From contig NC_089322.1 of NCBI RefSeq assembly GCF_036669915.1, forward strand, positions 16,360,219 through 16,424,218: DNA of 64,000 bases. Direction: 5' to 3'. Under the pieces are notes generated by a model, which saw only the letters and a list, made by a program, of their open reading frames with translations, was not told where the DNA came from and ran no database searches. The DNA is from Pocillopora verrucosa (Eukaryota; Cnidaria; Anthozoa; Scleractinia; Pocilloporidae). Shown here piece after piece: positions 21,476 through 30,830 of this stretch (the stretch's first letter is position 1; each line of letters begins with the position of its first letter). Position numbers and translations under genes: made by a program.

Positions 21476-22129
21476 TTATTCTGGAAACATAGTCTGAAGC
21501 TTGTCCGCCATAGCTTGACCCGCGCGCTGTTTCTGCTGCTGAGATAATTCTAGATACACGAGATATGCGTCGCTTTGCCAATCGCCCTGCAATTTGATGA
21601 TTTCCGAGGGAATATGACAGTCAAAGGCAAAAGTAGCCCCGCCCCGTCGAAAACTATGAGGAGAAAATTTAGAGGGATCTAAGTGGAGACTAGAAATAAC
21701 CCGAGAAAGAAAGGCGCAAAATTGCTTGTAAGTAATTGGTTGTAGACCAGACCCCGATATAACTGAAAAAAGGGGAGCAGAAACTGGCCCGGGATTTAGG
21801 GATAAATGGCGACGAAGAGCGAAAATGGGGCAAAGACGAGACCCAGGGACCCTGGGGATGGGCAAATCTAGAGAACGTTGCTGACACTGAATGGTCTTGG
21901 TAGCGGAGACATGGATGTTAGCGCCCACAGGTGTAAAAGCCAAACTTGCCCTAGTGATGACCTTAGGAGAAATTCGCCGCGGGTTGTCTGGTACTAAATT
22001 GGATTTGCGTAAAAAAGTAAAAAATGCAACTAGAAACAAAGCCCACATAGCTGCGTGCAGCGGAAGTGAGAGATTGAAATGGTCAAATGCGGCGTGCAAA
22101 ATAGAAGGGTAATAGCATATTTTCGACAA
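21476..22129 (-). pseudogene. Tyrosine recombinase fragment, opposite to the DIRS RT
   Basis: The - strand frame of about 217 residues has the recombinase catalytic set: Arg in TFLRKSNL, HSFRR in KFSPHSFRRGGATFAF (His and second Arg), Trp in LQGDWQSDAYLVYLE and the Tyr nucleophile. The N-terminal arm is missing: host intron sequence resumes at about 22125 (compare TTGACAATGTTCAC at 39703), so the gene is cut. It matches DIRS/Crypton-type recombinases in general form. It lies outside the DIRS right repeat. It may be the same element's recombinase in reverse orientation (an arrangement known from Kangaroo-type DIRS elements) or a second element's remnant. Confidence 0.8.
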
Positions 22130-22456
22130 TTTTCACAAAAACAAATGTTCAGATGAAAGTTCCAGCTAAATTGAAGATTATTTAGGATGAGGTCTTGTGA
22201 AATAATGGCTAATAATCAGATCAAGAAAGCAACTTCTATGGATAAGTTTTAGTACTGTGTATTCTAATATTTACCGGATAGCATATGGACATTATTAAGT
22301 TACAGACTTAATCACTTCTGAAAATCCAAGAGTTAAAAGAGATGAATTTTACATTTTATCAGGATTATCAATTTCTCAGGGTATCATTCAGTGTTGAGTA
22401 GTACATTGTGTTCTGTGGCATGTATCAAAACCATTAATATTCTTTTGCAATCTCAG

Positions 22457-22511
22457 GTTTTTGAAGTTGATCAAAAAGCTGATCCACAGGAAGAAGTAAA
22501 CATCACTGAAG
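22457..22511 (+). pseudogene. FHA-RING gene, exon 3 (U3)
   Basis: TCTCAG/GTTTTTGAAG to CTGAAG/GTACAT. Reads VFEVDQKADPQEEVNITE, 55 nt, leaving phase 1. It matches exon 3 of U5 (40040-40094). Exons 1 and 2 are gone in this module because the DIRS-recombinase block replaces them, so any transcript would lack its 5' coding part. Confidence 0.7.
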
Positions 22512-22841
22512 GTACATTTAACTCCAAGAAGTGAATTAAACTGAACTTTATCTTATGTAATGTTACAAATGTAGGATGCAACTCTCCACTGAAGGCATCT
22601 GTCTATTGTTGAAGGGATGTGAAGAAAAAAGCCCTTAATGCCACTTTCGGTAAAAAAGAGTAAATAAAGTCTGTTTGTAAGCAAAGTGACCCAACTAGTG
22701 GGAGATTATTCTGGCTTCCTTAGCATGAAGCAACTAGGAGTTTCACTACTCCCCCCCTACCGCAGATGGGATATCAGTCCATCACAAGGTTATCCCCCAG
22801 CATTTTATCAGGCTTCCCTGAAAATTACCCAGTACCCAGTT

Positions 22842-24212
22842 TTATTGTTTTTTTAGAGGGCACGGTAACGAATCTTGCAATCTGATTGGTTCTTTACCCG
22901 GTCAGTATTTTCCTATCTCTGCCCACGGGCCGCGGTAACGCTTTCGTGAGTCGCCGAGTACATCCCAACTTTCGTTGTCATTTTTCATAAATATACCTCG
23001 TTTTCCGGCTGGGCAGTATTTTTAAGCAAACACGTCGGTCACTACCTCAAGCCGATAAATAACTTATGAATCCTCTCTTTTCTCTCTCTCAAATCACTTT
23101 GGTTGACAGAAAAATATTGGTTTCAGAATGAATTTGTATAAACAATAGTGTCATTACGTTGGTTGACGAGCGGCCTAAAAACCGTCTGCAATTAATTTTA
23201 ATCGTTCACAAAAAGTACCCAGAAAGTTGAAACGTGAGGTATTTGGTTACAGTTAAACTGAACGATGGAACTTTCATTCATTTAATATCTGAATTTTCTC
23301 GAGCAGTTTGTTCATAGTGAAAGAGCGAGCGAAGTTTTAATTTAAGTTCTACAACAAATATACGCTCCTGGTGAGTCTTTCCAATTCCGTTCAATTTGGA
23401 CATTTGTACCTTAAATTGCACAACAGAAATTGAAGGAATTTTTTGAGAAAAGGCCGCATTACATTCCCTTGTGTCTCGTTGGAGTGTGCCGTTCGAATTT
23501 AGTTTTTGTGAAGGAAGATCAGAGTTAAACACGCCATTACAGCAAACAAACGAGCAAACTCTCACAACTTCAAAATAAAAAAATTGAATTTACTCACAAT
23601 TACTTTCCTCGCCGTTTACTTAATGAACAGAGGTAAATCTTCGTACATGAATGAATGGTCGATGAGAGTGAATAATACTTTCTGTTAGATCATTAACTGA
23701 TTTTGAAGAAAACATTGTTGTGACAGTCCTTGCCAAACTAGTTCTGTTGGTTTTCAAATGTTCCTACGCTTTTTTTTTCTTGCGCGCTCTCTAATTGACA
23801 GGTGTCAGATTGTGACAGATACTTGTAAAAATAATGTTTCAAAGTTTGTTTGGAAGCCTTTTAAATCACCTTTATCGTTACGGAAATGAAAATGTTTCGC
23901 TGAGGCATCTCTCTTAAATTTGCATCACCTCTATTTTAACTACATTTACCCACTCAAAAATTGTTCAGTTTATGGAAGATCTTGCCGTATTTACGTCCAT
24001 AAATCATTCGGGTTCTTTCGGAAAGAATTTCGTCAAGTTTAAAAACAATAAATATGTTATTTACCGGCTAAGGGTCGGTCCGTATGGTGAAAAACTGTGA
24101 CCTCGGTCTTGAAAATGCTGCCCTCGGCCTACGGCCTCGGGCAGTATTTTCAAGACCTCGGTCACAGTTTTTCACCATACGGACCTCCCAGCCGGCAAAT
24201 AACATATATATA
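22842..24212. mobile_element. 1.4-kb insertion ending in a foldback palindrome
   Basis: U5 reads straight through TACCCAGTTATACTCCTCTC (40410-40432). Here the same text is interrupted after CCCAGTT (22842) and resumes at ATACTCCTCTC (about 24212). The insert holds short repeats of CGGTAACG and CCGGCTGGG type and ends in a strong palindrome (24056-24203). The - strand open frame 23565-23278 has no recognisable family. Non-autonomous element; class unknown. Confidence 0.7.
24056..24203. repeat. Near-perfect 148-bp palindrome (hairpin)
   Basis: The left arm GTTATTTACCGGC then GTCCGTATGGTGAAAAACTG is mirrored by CAGTTTTTCACCATACGGAC then GCCGGCAAATAAC around a GGCCTACGGCC centre. DNA or RNA from it would fold into a single long hairpin. 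Confidence 0.9.
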
Positions 24213-24351
24213 CTCCTCTCACTACATGACTTTGTATATTCTCCATCAAAATTGCAAGTATTCTTCTAACAGAAGTCTGGGAGAAAATTATTATCAATTA
24301 CATTAAAGGTTAACATAGCCAGGGCTCATGTTTAATTTTTATTTCATATAG

Positions 24352-24496
24352 TAGATGACAGCAGATCAAAGAAGTGCCTAAAAGATTTAAATGAGGAGCT
24401 GCTTTGCTGTATCTGTTGTGAACTGATGGTATTGGCACACACTTTGCCTTGCTCAGTACACACTTTCTGTTTTGGTTGTATCAGGGACTGGCTTTG
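24352..24496 (+). pseudogene. FHA-RING gene, exon 4 (U3): first half of the RING
   Basis: CATATAG/TAGATGAC to GGCTTTG/GTAAGC. In phase with exon 3 it reads VDDSRSKKCLKDLNEELLCC, ICCELMVLAHTLPCSVHTFC and FGCIRDW. These are zinc ligands 1-6 of a C3HC4 RING similar to RNF8 (LQCIICSEYF..). An extra GTA codon sits between ligand 3 (Cys) and ligand 4 (His), giving C-S-V-H where family RINGs and the U5 copy have one residue between. Splice sites intact. Confidence 0.72.
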
Positions 24497-24552
24497 GTAA
24501 GCCATATCACAGAGCATTTTTTCAGTTCTAAAGTCATCTTAACCTGTAACCT

Positions 24553-24768
24553 TTTAACCCCTAAGGGTGATTAGCATCTAATTTCTCCTTACAATGTCAC
24601 CCTTAAATTACGCATTAAAGTTGTGACAATAAAGGAAACAATCAGCAACTTAAGAAGTCCTTGATTGTGAAACAAATTCTCCTTGTCAGCACCTTTGGGA
24701 ATGTATAGAGAACAGTATGGAGAATATACACTGTGATGTTAGAGTGTAAAGGTTTAAGGTAAATCTGT
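24553..24768. mobile_element. MITE-like dispersed repeat
   Basis: Runs from AACCCCTAAGGGTGATTAGC through AATTTCTCCTTACAATGTC, CTTGTCAGCACCTTTGGGAA and AGAACAGTATGGAGAATATAC to GTTAGAGTGTAAAGGTTTAA. Related copies: 25198-25283 (partial, reversed), 26795-27005, 42503-42714 (reversed), 43455-43680, 5013-5375. In U5 the same copy is split by another transposon at 40831. Confidence 0.65.
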
Positions 24769-25120
24769 TGGGTCATTTGAAATTATTTAACAGCACATTA
24801 TTTAATTCAGAAACAACAAATTAGTCATAGGTCAAACAGAGTCATTATTTTATAAAAACTTAATAGTTCACTTTTTTTTTGCAAAGAAAAGAACTTTCAT
24901 ACAATTGATGTGTAATCTTCAACTGCAGAGGCATAATGTGTGGACTCTATCCTATTGGTTCTTAAATTGAGCTTCTAACCAATCACATTTGAGAATTTTG
25001 TTTCAGTTTAATTCACTAATGTGATTGTATTGATTGATATAATTGAAAGAGTGCTTAGAATAAAATGGAATGTTAATGAAGCAAAAAGTAAATAAGTTAT
25101 TTTTCTTGTTTTCTACTTAG

Positions 25121-25184
25121 TCATTCAAAAGACTGTCCAAACTGTAGAGCAAAGGCTCAACTCAAGTCTGCTGTACCAGTGAAG
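25121..25184 (+). pseudogene. FHA-RING gene, exon 5 (U3): second half of the RING
   Basis: CTACTTAG/TCATTCAAAAG to GTGAAG/GTGAGT. With the TG left by exon 4 it reads CHSKDCPNCRAKAQLKSAVP and VK: the last Cys pair (C-P-N-C) of the RING. U5 has lost CPN here. This is the better preserved of the two copies. Confidence 0.75.
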
Positions 25185-25811
25185 GTGAGTGAATCCTTTA
25201 CACCCTAACACCCTAATGATTCAGGGGTGATATTGCAAGAAGAAATTAGATGCTTGTCACTCTTAGGGTTCAAAGGATTAACAGATGAAGGGGTGATTAG
25301 AAAAGAGCCTTAAGGTTATTTTTAGAGGAAAACCAACTTTTTCTCTCTCTTTTGTGAGGCAGTACCAGACAATTTGAAAGGAGAATCTTATAGTTCATCA
25401 TAAGTCACTTCTGGCTTTTTCTCTCCACCTCTTCAATTTTGCTTGCGCAGTTAGTGAAAGTGAATTGTATCCTACAAGACACTCTCATGTTATTTAAGGG
25501 TGATGTTTTGACAAATTGTGACATCCCAAAATAGGGGTGGGTTTTAAACACTGTACTTGAGATGTATTTGTTTGTCTGTCAAGACCAGTCTGTGTCAGGT
25601 CTAGATGCATTCTATTCAAGTTTAACATGCATATTTTTGCACTCTTATCTGTGAACTGCACTATAAACCTACTCAGTGACTCAATTCTTATTCACATGTA
25701 AACCATTTTGTTCTTCATTTTTGTGACATGTCCTGTATTTTGCGTATCAGAAACAATAATTTAATTGTAATGACAATGGGAAAGTGTTAAGCTTTTTTTT
25801 TGACCTTCCAG

Positions 25812-25892
25812 GTGCTAGACAATACAATAAACAAAGTAGCAGAAGAAGTTCTTTCTCCAGAGGAACTTGAAGAAAGGCAGCTAAAAATTTAG
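25812..25892 (+). pseudogene. FHA-RING gene, exon 6 (U3)
   Basis: TTCCAG/GTGCTAGAC to ATTTAG/GTGAGC, 81 nt in phase 0: VLDNTINKVAEEVLSPEELE then ERQLKI, then TAG as the last codon. A helix following a RING is usual in ligases (compare N-x-LDNLV segments). The terminal TAG could be a mutated AAG, so the frame is either truncated here or dead. The exon is deleted in U5. Confidence 0.55.
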
Positions 25893-26608
25893 GTGAGCAG
25901 TGATTTGAAACAGAAACCTTCAATTTTGCTGTTGCAGTTAAGTTTTGTATTGGATCTTCATCAAATTCTGGTGAACCGAACAAATCTTTCTTATAACATT
26001 TTTCTTCTCTTTCTAACACAATTAAAACAAATAATTAACAATAATTATATTTCACCTCAGTGGAAGTGAACAATGGTGGATATATATGTACCTTGCCTCT
26101 TTGTGGCTCAGTTAATATCCACTAATATTCACCAACACTTTGGTGAAAAATTGGTTTGATATATACCACACAGAAACCAAAAAAAAAATGGTTCATTCCT
26201 GCCAATTCAACAAAAAAGTGGTTGGAAATTGATTTTGTCTCTTTGCCTGCTTGGCAGTGAATAGTACTTGCTGATCGCTTCTGAACAAATGAATCTGTGC
26301 ACATGAAATGCACTCTTCACCTGTGTGGTATTTTCTGACAAGTGATATTTGTGAATATAAGATTCTTTGTGAACTGCTGTGCACAAAAGATTAAAAAAGC
26401 AAAATCAAATTTACCAGTATTAATTTTTCATGTCATTGCACTTTTGTTTATGGGAAACTGCATTTAATATTTCTTGTCAATTCTCTGAAACTTATCAGAT
26501 ATTTTTGTCTTCAAGATTCTTCTTGTTTGTTTGTTTTTAATTTTTAGCTGCTTTAGCCTTCTACATGTGACTGGTAGTGTGTTAAATAGCTTTTTGTGAT
26601 GCTTTCAG

Positions 26609-26710
26609 TGCTACTGACTCCCACAGAAAAAGAGCAGCATCTCCATCTGTACCTACACCCCATACTCATGACCCCCTCCAAGGACTACACCCAAAGAGGC
26701 TGCTCCCAAG
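26609..26710 (+). pseudogene. FHA-RING gene, candidate exon 7 (U3)
   Basis: GCTTTCAG/TGCTACTGAC to CCCAAG/GTAAGT. Two frames together make sense: TDSHRKRAASPSVPTPHTHD, then one base shifted PPRTTPKEAAPK, which would lead into exon 8. It has a Pro/Ser-rich linker composition. In phase 0 it has two TGA codons. Splice sites are good, coding integrity is not. Confidence 0.45.
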
Positions 26711-26794
26711 GTAAGTCTGGACAAGCTGTGAATTCATCAAATAGGAAATTTTAAGAACAAATAAGAAGGTTAAGTATGAGATGGTGGCTTAACC

Positions 26795-27005
26795 TGTTGT
26801 TCTCTTAAGAGTGACTAGCATCTAATTTCTCCTTTCAATATCACCCCTGAATCAAACATTAAGGTCATGAGAAAATAGGAAATGATCACAAACTAAAAAA
26901 CCCTCTTGATTGTTAATCAAATTCTCCTTGTCAGCACCTAAGGAAATGTTTAGAGAACAGTAGGGAGAATATGTATTCTAATGTCAGGGAGTGAGGGGTT
27001 AAAGG
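26795..27005. mobile_element. MITE-like dispersed repeat
   Basis: Same family as 24553-24768: AGAGTGACTAGCATCTAATT, TTTCAATATCACCCCTGAAT, CTTGTCAGCACCTAAGG, AGAACAGTAGGGAGAATATG, GGAGTGAGGGGTTAAAGG. Confidence 0.6.
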
Positions 27006-27493
27006 TCTACAGCTCTGAGTTAAAGACTTGGACATGTTGCTGTGTTCTTGGGTGATACACTTTACTTTCACAGCACCCCTCTCCACTCAGGATTATAAAT
27101 GGGTACTGCTGTCAAGGAAACCTGATGAAATGCGGGGGGGGGGGACTTCCAATGGACTGACATCCAATCTGGGGAGGGGGGGGTGTAAAACCAAAACCTA
27201 AAAATCTCCTAGACCAACCAGATGAAAAGAAAATAACATGAGCTAATGAGAACTAACAGTGAAAACAAACAAACTGGCTGAGGAGTGAGAAAACGTGAAT
27301 GATCAGGCCACACCTGATTGGAGTTTTGAGTCTGATTGGTCCAGAAAGTGACGTAAATTATCTTGACCAATCACAGAGTGAAGTGAATAAAAACCAAAAC
27401 AATCTTGGATCACCTTTGACATTCAATTCATAATTGCTTGAAAATGCTGAATATGTTTAAAAAGGTTCTTAATTAATTTGTTTGATTTTACAG

Positions 27494-27580
27494 GTCAGAG
27501 CTGCAGCAGAGCCCAGAAATCTTGCTATTAGTGACCCAGAAGTGGTGGAAGTTGGCCCTGCCATGTTTTCAATTCCTCAG
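27494..27580 (+). pseudogene. FHA-RING gene, exon 8 (U3)
   Basis: TTTTACAG/GTCAGAGC to CCTCAG/GTACCC, 87 nt, phase 0, no stop: VRAAAEPRNLAISDPEVVEV then GPAMFSIPQ. Homologues: 44172-44243 (shortened), 4965-5007 and 59628-59670 (ending in TAG), 30665-30710 (decayed). Function of this segment unknown. Confidence 0.62.
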
Positions 27581-27918
27581 GTACCCTTTTAACACTTTTT
27601 CCTCTGGGGCTGGTCATCATTTATTGTGGGGGGAGGGGTTGGGGTTGAGGGCAAAGGAAGGGATGGAGGATTTTGGTTGTGTTACCTGATCTCTCCATAA
27701 GGCTTTGCGATATTTTTTGATCCCTCTTCTCATTAGCAGTCAATTTTTCTATAGTCCCCTTAATCATCATCAGCAGTCCATTGCAGGCGATGTTGACTAA
27801 GAAACAGTTAAGTGCTGCAGGCACATTGATGCACTGCAAGTCCAGTGTGAGCAGCACAATCTACTGCAATGGTTGCATTTAAGACTATCAGTTGTTGGTG
27901 TGTGCCTCCTGTTGTGAG

Positions 27919-27997
27919 CTGCTTGATACTCCGTTTGCGACAGCTGATTCCCCTCCACCATATCCAACCCCATCAATAAATAATGACTGTCACCTCG
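27919..27997 (+). pseudogene. FHA-RING gene, candidate exon 9 (U3), Pro-rich
   Basis: TTGTGAG/CTGCTTGATA to CACCTCG/GTAAGA. In phase 0 it reads LLDTPFATADSPPPYPTPSI then NNDCHL. Its first half is the part that has been multiplied in the U5 minisatellite. An alternative acceptor (CTATCAG, about 27888) keeps the same frame. Confidence 0.5.
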
Positions 27998-28495
27998 GTA
28001 AGATTTTTCAATGATTTTTACTTTCCCAAACTTAATCTCACTGGATGCACTGCTTTTATTAGTTTCTGTTTAAGGAGATAATAGCATAGCACCTACCTAA
28101 CTTAGTTGCTTTTGCAGGAATTGCATTTGAAATGTATTGAGAAACTGTCTTTAGACTGAGGGGTATTTTGAATTCATCAAGTTGGCATTGCTATTGAGGT
28201 ATTTTATGCATGCAGGAGTTTTCATGAACAAGTTCCTTTAAGTATTATGAAAATGTAAATTGAATGAATGAATTACTGATATTATAGGATACTTTTCACC
28301 GTGCTCATGAACTGAGTACAGTTATCCTTTAGGTTCAGATAGTGTTGACCATTGTTAAAGTGATATCTTGCTGAATGCATTGTGGATGGAGATGCATTAG
28401 CTTACGCTTAAACTCAATGATATTTGAATTTTTTCATGACATTTTTTATTGTTAGGGAGAGATTGTCATATTCATTGAGCCCCTTTTTCTTGCAG

Positions 28496-28621
28496 ACAGT
28501 TTCAATTTTGGAACAAAGGCTGATGATGACTGAGAATAAACTACGAGAAAGCCTGGATAACCAACAGAAAATAACCCTACAGATCAGACCGGACGAGTGG
28601 CGCAATACTGTGTCAGTATAA
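28496..28621 (+). pseudogene. POC1 last exon (copy c), intact
   Basis: TTTTTCTTGCAG acceptor, then 42 codons with no defect: TVSILEQRLMMTENKLRESL, DNQQKITLQIRPDEWRNTVS, V, TAA. This is the best-preserved copy of the POC1 C-terminal coiled coil here. The penultimate exon is missing: the flank jumps from text matching 51895 to text matching 52547 at about 28385. It could serve as a terminal exon only if spliced from something else. Exon 9 of the FHA-RING gene, 500 bp upstream, ends in phase 1, whereas this exon starts in phase 0. Confidence 0.7.
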
Positions 28622-28729
28622 AGAGGCTTAATCATTAGTTAAGACTAGCCCCTGTATGGTAATATTGTAAAATTTGAGAGAAATTTTCAACAAGTATCGA
28701 AAATAGTCATGGATATAGTCATGGGCGTT

Positions 28730-29230
28730 AGTTTAGCTTGACTGTAGTCTGTTATTGGTTTAGAAAGCCTATGCCGCCCTCTTGACCAATCAGGTACGAG
28801 CCTTATCAAGATCGAGTGTGGAGTAGGGCCATTCGTATATTTCCAGCTATTCAGTCTCTTTGCCAGTTTTTTTCTTTGAGTTATCTTTGGCATTTTGTTA
28901 TATTTCCTTTGTTAGAGCAGTTTCCAATTGAGTATCAAAAGTGATGCTGGATTGCTTTGGTTTTGCTTTACTTTGTTGTGTGATTGGTCCAGAAAACTCG
29001 TGTCACAATCTTAACCAATCAAATGTAAAACTAAAACCAATCATTGCATGGTCACTCGCGTTTTCCCGCGCTTTAAGGAGGTTGCCTGTTTCTACTCTGT
29101 GTTCTCATTGGCTAATAATCACGATAACCTTTTTTCTGATTGGCAGTTGTCATCACTTTGGATTTGGTTTTTCGATACTCAATTGAAAAGTGCTCGATGA
29201 TTGGCAGTTGTGATCACTTTGGATTGGGTT
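28730..29230 (+). promoter_or_regulatory. CCAAT-box / E2F-like block (U3/U4)
   Basis: TTATTGGTTTAGAAAGCC, TTGACCAATCAGGTACG, GTGATTGGTCCAGAAAAC, TTAACCAATCAAATG, CTCATTGGCTAATAATC and TTTTCCCGCGC (29061-29071). Same arrangement as 17460-17875. Confidence 0.42.
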
Positions 29231-29389
29231 GTAGGACACTTAGTTGAAATTCACTTTTTGAGAATACAGTGGTTTATATCTATGTGTAAATATCATAAAA
29301 AGTTACTAAAGCAATATCAGAACTTCAAGGAGGTAAATAAACTATTTATACCAACCTTTGCTGTATGTTTGGAATGAGAACTTGTTTTA

Positions 29390-30830
29390 CATTTAGTCAG
29401 AGGTTGAAGTAGCTTTTTTGTGAGCTGATTTTATGTGCTGGTGTTCTCTACATTCGATGTTCTTTTGTGTTTTAAATTGTTTTAAGTTCAAATACGTATT
29501 CAGTAACTATAGATCTAGACTAAACAGAACATTATATGTCCGCTGGTGGATACAAGTCAATGATATTTCTCACGAGTGAGAGATATTGTCGACACTCGAG
29601 AATAAATTTGTATCAACCCACAGCTGAGTGATGCCTTCGAAGGGTTGTCAAAAAGATTTGGAGTGACCGGACTGTGATACAAAGAAAGCAGCACTAAAAA
29701 GTTTTATTCCATCATTGTCATGCTTCCATGCCTGTTACCGCCTTAATGTAACAAACCTGCCTTCTGTGTAGAAAGGGCTTATCTAGAGTTGTGACGTATA
29801 GGTTTTACATCAAACTGAATGATTCTGCAAAGTAAATGATTCTGAATGAGGTGGGTTCCGTCAGGGAAGGAACAAGCGATGAAAGCTAGTATCACCAAGT
29901 GAAGTACTAAGGTATGGGTACATGACATAGAGATAAGGGCAGTAAAGATGGAGATAGTGCTATTGGACTCAGAAAAAGGAGTGCAGGGTGCTAGACAGTG
30001 AGGTCAGTACTCGGGAAAAATTTTTAAGGGGGTCGTGTGGGTTTGGATCATAGAACGATGCCGAAATAAACAACAACATCTCATGCCTCTTTCACCTTCT
30101 TAGCGGATACTATTTTGTCTCTAAGTCCTAAGCAGGACCAGGAACAAACCCCAGTTTTTCATTACTGATTTTGCATCAAGACTATCATCTTTCTGCCAAG
30201 GGTCAAAAAGAAATCTTCGCCAAAGTTGTGGGGCCATCTTCATATATCAAATTCAGGTGCTTGTTTCTTAAAAGTACCAGTAACTTAACGGGCCACAAAA
30301 CCTGTTTTATAGTTAATATTTAAAGTATAGAGAAGCGGGTTTGGATACCCTGACCAGTCCATTTTTAATATTTTGCTGATAGCCGGTTAAACTGTATAAT
30401 TTTCAAACTTCTTTATAGCCCATCTTGATTTTAAACAGAACTGCTTTACAGGCCTCTTAAGTTACTAAGGCCTCTCAAGGAAAAGGCCCCAATCATTACA
30501 CTTCTTAAACTTATCAATTAGACTAGCAAACCCATTTTGGAGTACTTGCTCCTACAATCAAGTACCAGACTGCAACAATCGAGACCAAGTGTCAAAGACT
30601 TTATTAAACTTCCTACTGAATGCTGATAGACCGGTCAATCTTGTAATATTTTTCAAATTTTTAGTTCACCCAGAAGTGATGGAAGTTGCGTCAGTAATGT
30701 TTTTATCCCCCCCCCCCCCATCGATTAATAACAACTGCTCCCTTAGTCAGATTGATTTCCCCTTTCCCAAACTTAACCTCTTTGAATGCGCTGCTTCTGT
30801 TACTTTCCGTTTAAGGAGGTAAAAGTGTAG
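29390..30830 (+). pseudogene. FHA-RING gene remnant (U4)
   Basis: Scraps in order: 5' flank, tail of exon 1 (AATGATTCTGAATGAGGTGG at about 29837, donor TAAGGTATGGG at about 29910), intron 1 (30290-30640, with TTAACGGGCC matching the MITE site of U5), exon 8 (CACCCAGAAGTGATGGAAGT at 30666) and exon 9 after a C-run (CATCGATTAATAACAACTG at 30719). The FHA domain and RING exons are absent. Confidence 0.65.

Noticed and set aside
27919-28621. FHA-RING-POC1 fusion gene
   Set aside because: Exon 9 ends in phase 1, while the POC1 exons start in phase 0, and no linking exon was found. POC1 pieces are treated as separate.
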